From Agapanthus africanus (taxonomy: Eukaryota; Streptophyta; Magnoliopsida; Asparagales; Amaryllidaceae), in assembly GCA_030015575.1 (NCBI GenBank), contig JASDDO010000026.1, positions 188,443,739-188,507,738 of the forward strand: DNA of 64,000 bases. Direction: 5' to 3'. Shown here piece by piece: positions 13,177 to 24,367 of this stretch (positions are counted from its first letter, which is position 1; each line of letters opens with the position of its first letter). Position numbers and translations under genes: made by a program. The notes under the pieces are model-generated. The model had not been told where the DNA came from. It searched no databases and worked only from the letters and a program-made list of their open reading frames with translations.

Positions 13177-13623
13177 TCATAGGACGCTAGAGGCAAAATA
13201 TTATTAGGAATTTCAAGTGTTGAAATTTTCAATGAGATTGCATACCTTCTATGAGATAATTGGATCCCGATATCCACTGCGAATAAGTGTTACTTCTGGG
13301 AGAGTTTTGCACTTTATAATTAGCTAACCCATTAGGTGTCTAGAAAGGTGTCAATAGGGTATACCTCTGATAAATGAGGTATATATTAATTAGATCCATG
13401 CGAAATCACGAGGAACCTCCCTCAAAGTACCGACACTGGCCCGGCTAACCGGTTAGCGAACTTGTAGGGTGTAATTAATCCCGGCTAGTATTACCTTTTA
13501 AGGTTTGAAGGACGATTTGATAAAAACAATGGGAGCCATCCTGATTACATAAAATAATAACCAATCTAATCCTGTAAGAGCATACGCTAAGTGTTTTCTT
13601 CTCTCTCTATCCAGGTAGCGACC

Positions 13624-13769
13624 ATGACATGCCTTAATCAAGATAATAATATGTATGTAGACCAAACCCGCTAATTATACTGAGCTGGGGAACGTTAGTT
13701 CCGCTCTATCTTATAACTGTTATAAGTCTGAGCAGGAAATAGGGGAATACCAGGATTCCCATGCCACCC
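13624..13769 (+). other. Z gag position, largely deleted
   Basis: The leader GCGACC-ATG junction at 13618-13626 is followed by unrelated short sequence with stops. Only about 235 nt separate this ATG from the protease D-T-G codons, against about 920 nt in V. So about 700 nt, including the capsid part and zinc knuckle, has been lost. Confidence 0.65.
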
Positions 13770-15120
13770 GATCAAAGAAAGAGCATATTGATGCATCTTC
13801 TTCGGGTGCGTTTGTTACCGAGAACTGTTTCTCAGTATGCTCTACATCCTGGGTATTAGATACCGGATCAGGATCCTACATATGTAATTTGTTACATGGG
13901 CTTAAGTGAGGTAGAGAACTGGGATTGGGTGATAAGGATATAAGAGTAGGGAATGGTGCAATTGTTACAGCCAAAGCTGTTGGCGAATATCACCATGTAT
14001 TACCAAGTGGTAATACATTGATTCTGAACGAATGTTATTATTTACCGAACCTGATATGCAATATTATATCAGTCTCTTTATTAAATAAAAAAGGATATAA
14101 TTTTCTATTACAGGATAATGTTATGAAAATTTTCCTGAATCAAAAGTTGATTGGATCAGGCACGTTATGTAATGGCATATACGTTCTAAATCAAACCACA
14201 GTTCTAAGTACACAGAACACACACAAGAGAAAAAGTTCAGAAATGAACGAATTCTTCTTGTGGCATTGTAGAATAGGTCATACCAATGTGACACGACTGA
14301 CTAAGTTTCATAAAGATCGATATTTGAATTCGTTCGAATTTATATCTTATGAAACTTGTGAGTCTGTCTCAAAGGTAAGATGACCAAAACTCCGTTTACT
14401 GGACACGGAGGAAGAGCTACTGAACTCTTAGTACTGATACATAGTGATGTATGCGGTCATATGTCTACACATGCCAGGGATAGTTCCTCATACTTTATTT
14501 CATTCACTGATGATCTCTCAAGATTCGGACATGTATTCCTGTTGAAACACAAGTCTGGAGATTTTGAGAAATTCAAAGAATATAAGTGTGGAGTTGAGAA
14601 CCAGACGGGTAAAAGTATTAAAATCTTTCGATCTGATCGGGGAGGAGAATACTTAAGCACGGAGTTCCGGGACTATTTAAAAGAGAATGGGATTCTGGCT
14701 CAGCTTCCTCCTCCGTATACATCACAGCACAACGGTGTATCGGAGCGGAGGAATTACACCCTATTAGATATGGTGCGCTCTATGGTAAGTACCGCTGAGT
14801 TGTCTATTTCCTTTTGGGGTTATGCACTTGAGAAGCTGCATACCTATTGAATAGGGCTCCTACCAAATCATTGCTTACAACTCCATATGAGATATGGTAT
14901 GGGAAGAGACCATCTCTTAAACGAGTTAAGTTGTGGGGTTGTTCGGCCTATGTCAAAAAGCAAAATACGGACAAACTCGAGGCAAGGTCAGTTCTGTAAG
15001 CTTGTTGGATATCCCAAACATTCACGAGGGTATATCTTCTACCACACCAAGGAAAAAAAGGTGTTTTGTTTCTCGGCATGCCACCTTTTTAGAAAAAGTA
15101 ATTTCTTGAAAAATAAATTA
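13770..15120 (+). pseudogene. Z pol part 1: protease, pre-integrase and integrase relic
   Basis: This is the first half of a Ty1/copia polyprotein, which would cut the precursor and insert cDNA into the genome. The protease D-T-G codons are at 13859-13867. A TGA at 13907 interrupts the frame. The 13925-14383 frame carries the pre-integrase W-H-C-R-I-G-H motif (zinc-binding histidines). A frameshift near 14380 leads to the 14380-14850 frame, with integrase H-S-D-V-C-G, F-T-D-D, S-D-R-G-G-E-Y and V-S-E-R-R-N (catalytic D, D, E kept). A second frameshift near 14850 and further stops follow up to the Y insertion. Identity to V is clear throughout. It cannot make a working product. Some loss may predate the Y insertion. 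Confidence 0.9.
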
Positions 15121-16140
15121 GTGGTTGATTGGCACGATTTTGGCATGTCGTTTATTTTAAGTTATAAAGTTAACTGCAATCAGGACGGTATCGCTTTGCA
15201 GCTAGCAGCGATGAGTATGGGTCGTCCGCAGGGAGACGGTGCATTTGATGTTCTTGTTACCATCAGTTAATGCGCGGGACGGAAATGTTCGTTTCTAACC
15301 TAAGTGTATATATGCAAGTTTAAGTTGTTAGGATTAGATAGGTTAGTGTAAGTTAGTGAATTCTGTACTCAATCCTTTGAGCCAAACTTGACCAATGAAG
15401 CTAGAGCAATCGGCAACGACGTGGATTAGAGTGCTTAAGCACGGTATTAGTGAAATCCTGCATATTGACCCTTGTTCGTCCGTTCTTGATGCTTGGCTTT
15501 CGCCTCTGACCAAACCGAACGCAACTGGTCGCGGTTAGGGATCACCGATAGCTTGGTAGGATAGAGTGCCTAACGGAGCGCTTGCGTAAGGTTTGGGCAG
15601 AGTTCAATTGGAAAATAACGGGCAAAGGGAATGAGAAACAAAAACCTTAACTTACGCAACTGTTCATACCAGAATATTGCTTTTACTACCACCCATTCTT
15701 ACGCTCGTTTGTTTATAGGTAGGTGCTTTTAATCTGTATTTTCTACATATTTACAGACTACAGGTTCCTAGTCCAAAATAACGCAAATGATACAAAATCT
15801 CCACAGTTACGCAAAAATACAGAACATCTTTTGACAGCAGATAAAAGCCGGGTTCCGGTCATCCGTATCCGTCCAGTGCCGCGTACCAGTTCCAGAGACA
15901 AGACATATGACAGTGGTCATTCGTGTCTCGGACAAGCAAAGAGCACGAGGGGGCAGCACAAGAATCAATGGGTGCGCGGAGCTCGACGTTGAAAAGGTCA
16001 AAAGTATTATTTTTGATGCCACTTTGGACTGTTGCTGATCTGAAGCAATTATGGATGCAATTTGCAATTTGGTACATGTAGAACAACAGAGGAGAGCAGA
16101 ACAGGAAAACACACCAAAACACGTAGGCCAACTCATCTAA

Positions 16141-16192
16141 ACGGCCGCGTTTCTGCGGCATAAGCATGCTTAGGCCGCGGAAACGCGGCCGT
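16141..16192. repeat. 52-bp GC-rich palindrome in X 5' LTR
   Basis: The arms begin ACGGCCGCGTTTC and end GCGGCCGT around a TAAGCATGCTTA centre. The 3' LTR copy (22054-22105) has one mismatched pair in 26; this copy has one more (TTTCTG for TTTCCG). It lies about 90 bp upstream of the TATA box. Confidence 0.92.
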
Positions 16193-16278
16193 ACTGGCTC
16201 CTTGCTGCGTCGTTTTTCAGGGGCAGTTGGGTAATTTTATGTGGAGCCATATTCTTGCCCTAGGTTTCCAGTCCCTAC

Positions 16279-16287
16279 CTATAAATA
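16279..16287 (+). promoter_or_regulatory. TATA box of X 5' LTR
   Basis: CTATAAATA, repeated in the 3' LTR at 22193-22201. Transcription would start about 30 bp downstream, making the region upstream U3. No start site can be proven from sequence. Confidence 0.65.
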
Positions 16288-17382
16288 CCCCAGTTCTGAA
16301 CCAAGCCAAGGAGTTCATTTCTTAAGCCTCTTTCTGTTAGTTTTTAGTCTTCTTCTTCTTCTTCATTCTTTCCTCAATGAACATGTAGTGAGAGCATTGA
16401 GTGGATGTTAAATGAAGATGAGGTTTTTCTTGTATCATTCTTTTGTTTAGCTTCCCCTTGAGATCCTTGCTTTCTATTGATCTTTTAACCTCTTCATTGA
16501 GCTTGAAAGTTTAAGGGTTGGTTATTGATCTCAAGGGTTGTATCTTCTTATGGAATTTGTGCTTCATTTTGCCTTCGGTTTTTAGCTCTCTCTTGATCTT
16601 GCAACCTCTTAATTGAGATTGCAAGTTTAAGTTTGGGTTATTAAACCCATAGTGTGTAACTTGTTCCATGGTTTCTAGTTCTTTTTCTTGCTTATTTCTT
16701 TCTTGCTTTTTATTATCTTTCTTTACTTTCATGCACTTAAATTCCATGCCCTTACTTACTTGTAATCTTTTCTTTTCTTTGTTCTTTTGTTCTCTCTTTT
16801 TGGTTCGTTGTTAATACGTTGTTGTTAAGAATAAATACGATATTGTAAGTTAATATTTCTTTGCTCATTTCATTTTCCCGTTATTTTCCATTGACCTCCG
16901 CCCAAACGATACGCAAGCGCTCCGTTAGGCACCCTACCCTACCAAGGTAACGGTGATTCCTAACCGCGACCGGTTGCGTTCGGTTTGGCCGGAGGCGAAA
17001 GCAAGAGACAAGAACGGAAGGACAAGGGTAAATAAGCCGGATTCCACGAATACCGTGCTTAAATCCCCTAATCCACGTTGTTGCCGATTGCTCTAGCTTC
17101 AATTGGTCAAGACTCGGCTCAAAGGTTTTGGGTACGGATTTGTTTAGCTTACACTTTCGTATCTTTTTCTTAACAACTTTATACTTGCGCATAACACATA
17201 GGTTAGATTGAACAAACATATACACATTCTTTATTGACTCGTCTAAGACTCGAACGCACATACAACCATCTCCCTGTGGATCGACCCGTGCTCAACCGGC
17301 TAGCTGCGAAGCGACACCGTCCTGATCGCGGTTATAACTTTAGAACTTTGAACATCCGACATGCCAAAAGCATGCGATCAAA

Positions 17383-17400
17383 TGGCACCGTTGCCCGGGA
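17383..17400 (+). other. X primer binding site, tRNA-Asp type
   Basis: TGGCACCGTTGCCCGGGA follows the LTR end with a two-base gap. It differs at two positions from the complement of the plant tRNA-Asp 3' end (TGGCGCCGTTGCCGGGGA). Confidence 0.8.
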
Positions 17401-18446
17401 GACAGTAACGTATTTTCTTTCTTGTTATTCGGGTTAATATTCTTTTTGTATATATTTATAAATAAAAAAAATATAAAATCTTTTTGTTATTTTTGATAAT
17501 TTTTGTGAGCAAGTCTGCAGATTTTTGCGGATTTGCGAACTGCGATTGTGGGGAGCAAAGTGTACGTTCAAGGCTAAGGTGATTGCAAAGTACAGTGCCA
17601 AAGATCTGGGTAGTTTGACCTGCGCAAGCGAACTTTTCAAGCTTACCGGATTTGATTCAACGGGGGTTTCCTAACCCAAAAACTTAACGGTACGTACTTT
17701 ACTAACACCTTCTTCTCAAATCCGACGCATCCAATATGCTATTCTTTGAAGAATTCTTTGCGAGTTCGCTAGCAAACGCTAAAAATTGACTAACCCGTAT
17801 TTGTTGCAGTGCCGTGCTTAAACTAAAAAAACGATTGTTTGATTCTTTATAGAATTTTTATTGAATTGCGCATTGCATACATTAATACGGACTTAAGGGC
17901 AAGCGAACCCCACAACATACGGTAAAGGATTTCATCACCTTTTCCATGGCCCACAAATCACGAACTTGAGCATAACGTTTACCCACACAAACTTTAAAAG
18001 AAACTAGACTTTAAGCCTTAAGGATTTCGCGCTCACTAGGAGAAGTTAACTGTGTTTAGAACCTCGCTTAACGGTATATTGTTTACGGGGTGTCTACGAA
18101 AGTGTTAACGGCGAAACCGCCAAAAGAGAAAGGGTTACTTAATTAAGGACCTTCGCGAAAGCGTCGGAAAAGCTCCCCTTATCTCTGCACTTACCTGGCC
18201 TCGTGATCAGTGTATCTTAGGCCCGTTTCTCGACACAGTTTTACTTCGACAATCAAGTTCTAGAGCAGGTCTAGTTGACCTAGGTGAACCCTAGAACGAT
18301 TAGGTGTGTGGTATTTTTGTGTCATGATTGTTTTTTACCAGATTCTTTTTGTGTGTATATTTCATTCTTTTGTTAGAAACTAAAAAAAAAATCACATTCT
18401 TTTTCCCCTCCTTTTCTCTGCCTTTCTTTCTTTCTCTCTTCATATC
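17401..18446 (+). other. X 5' leader, non-coding
   Basis: About 1.05 kb with no credible gene. It matches the Y leader (59575-60554 and 49072-49448, - strand). It ends in a CT-rich tract (18400-18440) just before the ORF start codon at 18447. A 155-codon ORF on the opposite strand (18300-18767) overlaps the leader and ORF start and is treated as a shadow. Confidence 0.7.
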
Positions 18447-20252
18447 ATGGGTACCCCACCTCGTAAAACTCTTGCCGAACTTTGGTACCCACAACCAGAC
18501 ATTACTTCTTACGGTTCTTGCTTTGGCCGAACGTCGAACGATCCCTCCATGCCCAAAATCACTTTGAATGATCGGATAGACGCGTCTAGGACAAACACTT
18601 GCCCTCCGCAATCCACTTTGTATCAACCTTTTCAACCTCCCCCACCCTCTTATGTTGATACCCCTTTTGCAAGTCGTCATTTGTCCGTCGCTAAACATAT
18701 TGAACAATCCTGTAGCTGATCTTTTACTCCTTTCACCACTACAGATTCTTGGGATCAACAATTCCATTCACCTTCTTATCCAAATGTTGATCCTGCTCCT
18801 GTCCAGCCATTCAATTCCTACCAGTCCTACCCGACTTTTGCACCTTCCCTAGACATTGCTTCTGAACCACCATTTGGGAGTTTTCAGTATCCAAACAACT
18901 TTGAATCTTTTACTGAAACCCCTTCACAACCCATGTCTAGTCTGGAACAGTCTTTGGAAGACTTTAGGGTAGCGTCATACCAACAGATGATTGATTTGAA
19001 TGCATCCATGGCCGCCCTCATACAACCTAGTAACCCGGTAGCCAGTTTTCAACTAGCTCCAAATTTTCCAATGTATGAAGAGGCGGTAGGACATGTTGAG
19101 AATTTGAGTGGAGAGAGTGAGATGTACCCCCTTCCGAATAAGGCCTACCCGTTTCAACTTGAATCCCACAACTCCGGTTTTGAATGTCTATCTAATGTTC
19201 CAAACGATTCATTGATTAAAGATAGAACAGATAATGAGTTGTGCGACTTTGTAGTGTTTGATTTACCTGATTGTGAAGGGTCCCTTCCAAGTGAAACCGT
19301 TCCTAAACATTTTGACCTCGACACCTCCACTTTAGAACCTGAATTGATAGATATCCATGCTTTTGTTGAGGTGTCTGAGAATATAGATTTTCACTTCACT
19401 GAGGTTATTGACGCTGGGAATATTTTGGATGATGAACCCGTATATTTGGCTGAGTTTTTCTCTCCAATTCATCATCCTGAGTCATTAAATGTTTTTCCCG
19501 AACCCCATATGCATCTGGATTTTGAAGATAAATGCATGGACGTGCTGAATTTTGAGGATAGTTTTGAGGATGAACCAGTTTTAATTGATGAGTCGGATTT
19601 TCCAATTCATCCTGTTCCTTTCATTGACTGTGTACACCCTCCTGAACCTTTAACCGATAACCTTCCTCAATCACCTACCTCCATCCTTTCCATCGTTCCG
19701 ACCTAGCAAGAAACCGTCTCATTTTCATTTCATATGTCTGGTTTACCGAGTTGGGCGTACCCATGGTTTCTCACGAATCTTGAGGGATTTGACCCAATTT
19801 ATCGCCATATTGATAGATTAGTACAATCTATCTTTTCACATCGATCATTACAGATTGTACTAATTTATTCAATCCATTTCCACCCTCAAGTTCGTATTCC
19901 ACTTCTTTCTCCCTTTCGCCATTCTTCTTCTTATATACCTAGACCGTATACCACTTCTATCTCCATACGGTCTCGCGTATTCTCCTTCTCTTTTCTCTAC
20001 ACTCCATTCTTTCACCAACCGTCGCTTTATAACGATAAAATCTTTGAATGGTTGGTACTCACTTTTGGCCTGTGTAAGGCCTTGTATAGTTTGAAAATGT
20101 TTTCTTTCCCCCCTGATCCTGAACTTCAACGCTTAACTGTGGAAACACTGTTTTACTTATGTTTGGGGGGGAACCTTTTTGTATGTATTTTTTTTGTTTC
20201 CCATTTTTTTTATGTATATAAATTTGTTTTTAGGGAGCGACGAAAATTTTGA
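18447..20252 (+). pseudogene. X internal ORF, unknown protein, two in-frame stops
   Basis: One frame stays open for 601 codons from ATG at 18447 (sense, short M-G-T-P-P-R-K start) apart from TGA at 18717-18719 and TAG at 19704-19706. In Y the matching codons are an arginine codon and TCG (37777-37775, - strand). The protein would have a Pro/Ser/Tyr-rich part (about residues 55-160), an amphipathic stretch S-L-E-Q-S-L-E-D-F (about 165-190), a long acidic region rich in Asp, Glu and Phe (about 210-420), and a hydrophobic tail with a membrane-like stretch near the end, followed by basic R-E-R-R-K. The start and the S-L-E-D stretch weakly recall gag proteins of Athila-type elements, but no capsid motif, zinc knuckle or enzyme motif is seen. 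The tail overlaps a PPT-like tract and may not be coding. Function unknown. Confidence 0.6.
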
Positions 20253-20306
20253 CCCTCTTGGTGTAGCCTGACAGTGAGGGCACTGTCAAGTTTAAGTTTG
20301 GGGGTA
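20157..20306 (+). promoter_or_regulatory. Two internal PPT-like tracts and a hairpin in X
   Basis: CTTATGTTTGGGGGGGA-type sequence lies at 20157-20172 and AAGTTTGGGGGTA at 20294-20306. Between them GACAGTG-AGGG-CACTGTC (20270-20287) forms a 7-bp stem with a 4-nt loop. Y keeps all three in the same order (about 37320-37490, - strand). The second tract equals the core of the true PPT at 21558. Confidence 0.7.
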
Positions 20307-21557
20307 TGCTCGGTAAGCTTTCTTCCTTCATATTCATTTGTATATTTTGCATTTGCATACCTTATTAAAAACCCATGAAAATCGAAAATTTTCCAAAAAA
20401 AATATAAAAACTTTGTCGTCAAGTTAGCTAATAGGGTAACTTAGATTTTTATTCTGAAAGTTTAGTTGATATGTTAGAAATAACTAAATTCTAGGCTTAG
20501 GAATTGAAAATCCTAAAAATAACCCTCATTCTGTCTAACTTTGGTATGTATACGTCCTTAGATTTATTTTTTTTGCGAAATAGGTAATCTTGAGTTCAGT
20601 TCTTGAGTTAAGTCAAGATGAAGGGAAAGCATTGAAGTTTTACTGAAGAATAAGTCTGAAAAATAGTTTCTTTTCTTGAGTTCAAATTTAGAAAATATAT
20701 ACCCTACAAACTGCTCTTACACACACCTTGAAACTTGGGATAGTAGAGGATACCTAGAAATACTCTTGCCTGAAAATCTAGTATGAAAGAAAAAACGGTA
20801 ATTAAAGCTAAACACCAAAAGAGCATTATTGAAAAATATATCCGGTCTTGAAAAAGAAAAAAAAAAGAAAAAGAAAAATAGAATAAAGTCAAGACCTGGA
20901 AACTGCTATTTACGCTTTAAAGCTCACACATTCAGTAATCGGCCGTTAGTGCCTCATGAAGTATTAATAGTCGCATGAAAGATGTGCAAGCAAATCCGTC
21001 CATCCTTAATGAAAAGAAGTAGTATAAGGTATTAGGGCAAGGGTATTATAGCTTGAATTGAATTCTTGAGAGTAAGGGTGCAAATATACACACACGTAGG
21101 GGTATACAATCAATGTTTGGATAAAAGATAGAAATGAAGAATAAGACTTTTTTTTTTCTGTAAAGTTAATAAAAATCCATGATTTGAGACCACACTTAAA
21201 GAAGAAAAACTCAGGAGAACCAACATCTTTCTAAACTTTTTGGAACGTATATGATCAAGGTTAAATAGATAGGAGGTGTGAAGCATTAGGGTTGGATATT
21301 TCTAACTTAGGATGATAGAATTTCTAACGTAAATACTAAACTGTAGGAGTAGAATCGACGTTAACTTATGACACTAGCTTGACGGGATTTTTTGGGTGTA
21401 ATGCGCTGAAAACCCTCAGGAGACAACACTCCTCCTACTTGGGACACCAAGAGGTTTAACGGCTTATTGCACGTGCTCAGTGCAATCGCGTTCCCTGCGA
21501 AAATGCAGTTAGGACTTTTTTGTGAATAATTGGTTTTACTCGGGACGAGCAAAAGTT
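20307..21557 (+). other. X 3' non-coding region
   Basis: About 1.25 kb, AT-rich, with no credible ORF. It matches Y at 36916-37319 and 24368-25206 (- strand). It ends with ACTCGGGACGAGCAAAAG before the PPT; a related CAGGACGAGCAAAAG is in Y. Confidence 0.75.
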
Positions 21558-21572
21558 AAGTTTGGGGGTATT
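21558..21572 (+). other. X polypurine tract
   Basis: AAGTTTGGGGGTATT lies directly before the 3' LTR. It is the usual priming site for plus-strand DNA synthesis. Confidence 0.8.
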
Positions 21573-22053
21573 TGTTCGTACCAGAATATTGCTTTTACTA
21601 CCGTCCATTCTTACGCTCGTTTGTTTATAGGTTGGTGCTTTTAATCTGTGTTTACTACATATTTACAGACTACAGGTTCCTAGCCCAAAATAACGCAAAT
21701 GATACAAAATCTCCACAGTTTCGCCAAAATACAGAACATCTGTTGACAGTAGATAAAAGCCGGGTTCCGGTCATCCATATCCGTCCAGTGCCGCGTACCA
21801 GTTCCAGAGACAAGACATATGACAGTGGTCATTCGTGTCTCGGACAAGCACAGAGCACGAGGGGGGCAGCACAAGAATTAATGGGTGCATGGAGCTCGAG
21901 GGAGAAAAGGTCAAAAGTATTATTTTTGATGCCACTTTGGACTGTTGCAGATCTGAAGCAATTGTGGATGCAATTTGCAATTTGGTACCTGTAGAACAAC
22001 AGAGGAGAGCAGAACAGGAAAACACACCAAAACACGTAGGCCAACTCATCTAA

Positions 22054-22105
22054 ACGGCCGCGTTTCCGCGGCATAAGCATGCTTAGGCCGCGGAAACGCG
22101 GCCGT
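22054..22105. repeat. 52-bp GC-rich palindrome in X 3' LTR
   Basis: Nineteen-base arms ACGGCCGCGTTTCCGCGGC and its reverse complement are perfect. The 14-base centre is also palindromic except for its outermost pair. Confidence 0.94.
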
Positions 22106-22192
22106 ACTGGCTCCGTGCTGCGTCGTTTTTCAGGGGCAGTTGGGTAATTTTATGTGGAGCCATATTCTTGTACTAGGTTTCTAGTTCCCTGC

Positions 22193-22201
22193 CTATAAAT
22201 A
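22193..22201 (+). promoter_or_regulatory. TATA box of X 3' LTR
   Basis: CTATAAATA at the same LTR offset as 16279-16287. Confidence 0.6.
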
Positions 22202-23734
22202 CCCCAGTTCTGAGCCAAGCCAAGGAGTTCATTTCTTAAGCCTCTTTTTGTTAGTTTTTAGTCTTCTTCTTCTTCTTCATTCTTTCTTCCATGAAAATGT
22301 AGTAAGAGTATTGAGTGAATGTTAAATGAAGATGAGGTTTTTCTTGTATCATTATTTTGTTTAGCTTCCCCTTGAGATCCTTGCTTTCTCTTGATCATTC
22401 AACCTCTTCATTGAGTTTGAAAGTTTAAGGGTTGGCTATTGATCTCAAGAGTTGTATCTTCTTATGGAATTTGTGCTTCATTTTGCCTTGGGTTTTTAGC
22501 TCTCTCTTGATCTTGCAACCTCTTAATTGAGCTTGCAAGTTTAAGTTTGGATTATTAAACCCATGGTGTGTAACTTGTTCTATGGTTTCTAGTTCATTTT
22601 CTTGCTTATTTCTTTCTTGCTTTTTATTACCTTGCTTTACTTTCATGCACTTAAATTCCATGCCTTTACTTACTTGTAATCTTTTCTTTTCTTTGTTCTT
22701 TTGTTCTCTCTTTTTGGTTCGTTATTAATACGTTGTTGTTAAGAATAAATACGATATTGTAAGTTAATATTTCTTTGCTCATTTCCTTTTTCCATTATTT
22801 TCCATTGAACTCCGCCCAAACGATACGCAAGCGCTCCGTTAGGCACCCTACCCTACCAAGGTAACGGTGATTCCTAACCGCGACCGGTTGCGTTCGGTTT
22901 GGCCGGAGGCGAAAGCAAGAGACAAGAAAGGAAGGACAAGGGTAAATAAGCCGGATTCCACGAATACCGTGCTTAAATCCCTTAATCCACGTTGTTGCCG
23001 ATTGCTCTAGCTTCAATTGGTCAAGACTCGGTTCAAAGGTTTTGTGTACGGATTTCATTAGCTTACACTTTCGTATCTTTTTCTTAACAACTTTATACTT
23101 GCATATAACACATAGGTTAGATTGAACAAACATATACACATTCTTTATTGACTCGTCTAAGACTCGAACGAACATACAACCATCTCCCTGCGGATCGACC
23201 CGTGCTCAACCGGCTAGCTGCGAAGCGACACCGTCCTGATCGCTGTTATAACTTTAGAACTGTGAACATCCGACATGCCAAAAGCGTGCAATCAGCAACC
23301 AATCTTTTTCCTAACAACAACATATTCATAAACAAACAAAACAACAAAAGAAAGAGAGCAAAGGAAAAGATACAATGAAAAGAAAAGACAACATTACAAG
23401 ATAGTAAATTGCATGGAATTAAAAGAGAAAGTAAGTGAATGGCATGGAAATAAATTGCAAGAAAGTAAATGCAAGAAATATAAATACTAGGAACCCAAAG
23501 TGCAAAAAGAGATTTTTATTATGTCCAAGTGATACAACCTTGAGTTCAATAACCAAAACTTAAACTTGCAAGCTCAATGAAGAGATTGCAAGAACAAGAG
23601 AAGGCAAGCAACTCAGTGGGAACTAAGCTATGTACAAGAAAAAGAAAACAAAAGAGTATGAAGTGTAAAGAAAATGAGAAATCTTGGACAAAGAATGAGA
23701 CAAAGTGGGAGCCTCTCCTTTGCTCACTTGTCTG

Positions 23735-23743
23735 TATTTATAG
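23735..23743 (-). promoter_or_regulatory. TATA box of Y 3' LTR
   Basis: CTATAAATA on the - strand. The 5' LTR copy near 61518-61526 reads CTATAAAAG. Confidence 0.55.
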
Positions 23744-24351
23744 GCTCAAAAGAAAATTAAACAAGTAATAAAAATTAGTTGATGTTACAGCAAGGCAGAG
23801 CTAAAATAAAAATGGTACTCATTGGGGCTAGGGGGCCAGCGAGATCGGATTTATTGGGCTTGTCGCCGGCCTAAATCCGAGCAACTTGGCCCGTGATCAT
23901 GTGGTGGTCTTGTGTGCTCTCCAATATCACTCTGGTGCTGCTTGATTTGTCTATATAAACCTGGTCTGCATTCAGGGATTTGGAGGAAATATGTAGCTTT
24001 ATATCACATCACACTTTTTTAGCATTTAACACACATCACTTCACTTATGCTCTTGGGCAGCCCCTTCCTAGGTCCATGCATCAAAGAGCTAGTGCACACT
24101 TGCTATGTATTGGACCAAAATGTGTGTACACTTGTTTATTTGCAAAAACTCTTTGGGTATCGGTCGGTTTCCAGTTCCGGTTGTAGTGTCGGCTCACAAG
24201 CATTATATCCGTGATTTTGAGTGTATTTCGATTATTTTGTCACGGATACCTGTAATCTGTAATTACTGAGCAGACACTGTTAATAGTACCGATATATACA
24301 AAAATAGATAATAAATGGGTGGTATTAAAATGCAGTTTTCTGAGATGAACA

Positions 24352-24367
24352 AATACCTCCAAACTTA
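24352..24367 (-). other. Y polypurine tract
   Basis: AAGTTTGGAGGTATT on the - strand lies directly before the LTR start at 24351. It is the counterpart of the X PPT with one G-to-A change. Confidence 0.8.

Larger units (their letters stand above)
10825..13623 (+). other. Z 5' leader, non-coding
   Basis: This is about 2.8 kb with no credible gene. It aligns in blocks with the U and V leaders: a palindrome at 11080, a GGGGAGCA...TAGGGGTCTAGG block at 12150-12275, a CCGCTCTG block at 12470-12552, GATCCCTTCACTGGGAGTGACC at about 12757, a triple repeat at 12987-13176, and a CT-rich tract before ATG at 13624. Small ORFs on both strands have no family. Confidence 0.75.
15661..17380 (+). repeat. Element X 5' LTR
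   Basis: It is 1720 bp, starting TGTTCATACCAG and ending CATGCGATCA before the PBS. It carries a 52-bp palindrome at 16141 and a TATA box at 16279. ORFs on either strand here (for example 16881-17261) are duplicated in the 3' LTR and show no domain, so none is called. Confidence 0.93.
15661..23294 (+). mobile_element. Element X: non-autonomous LTR retrotransposon with one unknown ORF
   Basis: TSD GCAAC lies at 15656-15660 and 23295-23299. The 5' LTR is 15661-17380, the tRNA-Asp-type PBS 17383-17400, the leader to 18446, one long ORF relic 18447-20252, a non-coding stretch with PPT-like tracts to 21557, the PPT 21558-21572, and the 3' LTR 21573-23294. The internal region is only 4.19 kb and has no protease, integrase or reverse transcriptase. 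LTRs are about 95-96% identical by eye. It is inserted in the LTR of Y, a member of the same family, in the opposite direction. The PBS type is like that of Athila/Tat gypsy elements; that placement is inference. Confidence 0.92.
21573..23294 (+). repeat. Element X 3' LTR
   Basis: 1722 bp, starting TGTTCGTACCAG and ending GTGCAATCA, followed by the TSD GCAAC. It differs from the 5' LTR by scattered substitutions, mostly transitions. It carries its own palindrome (22054) and TATA box (22193). Confidence 0.93.
15126..24351 (-). repeat. Element Y 3' LTR, split by element X
   Basis: The LTR parts are 15126-15660 and 23300-24351 (1587 bp together, excluding the second GCAAC copy). On the - strand it begins TGTTCATCTCAGAAAACTGC and ends GTGCCAATCA. 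A CTATAAATA box lies at 23743-23735 on the - strand. It matches the LTR at 60575-62177. Confidence 0.9.

Noticed and set aside
16881..17261. 126-codon antisense ORF in the X LTRs (also 22795-23175)
   Set aside because: Present in both LTRs by duplication, antisense to the element, and covering a region also seen in the Y LTR without a conserved frame.
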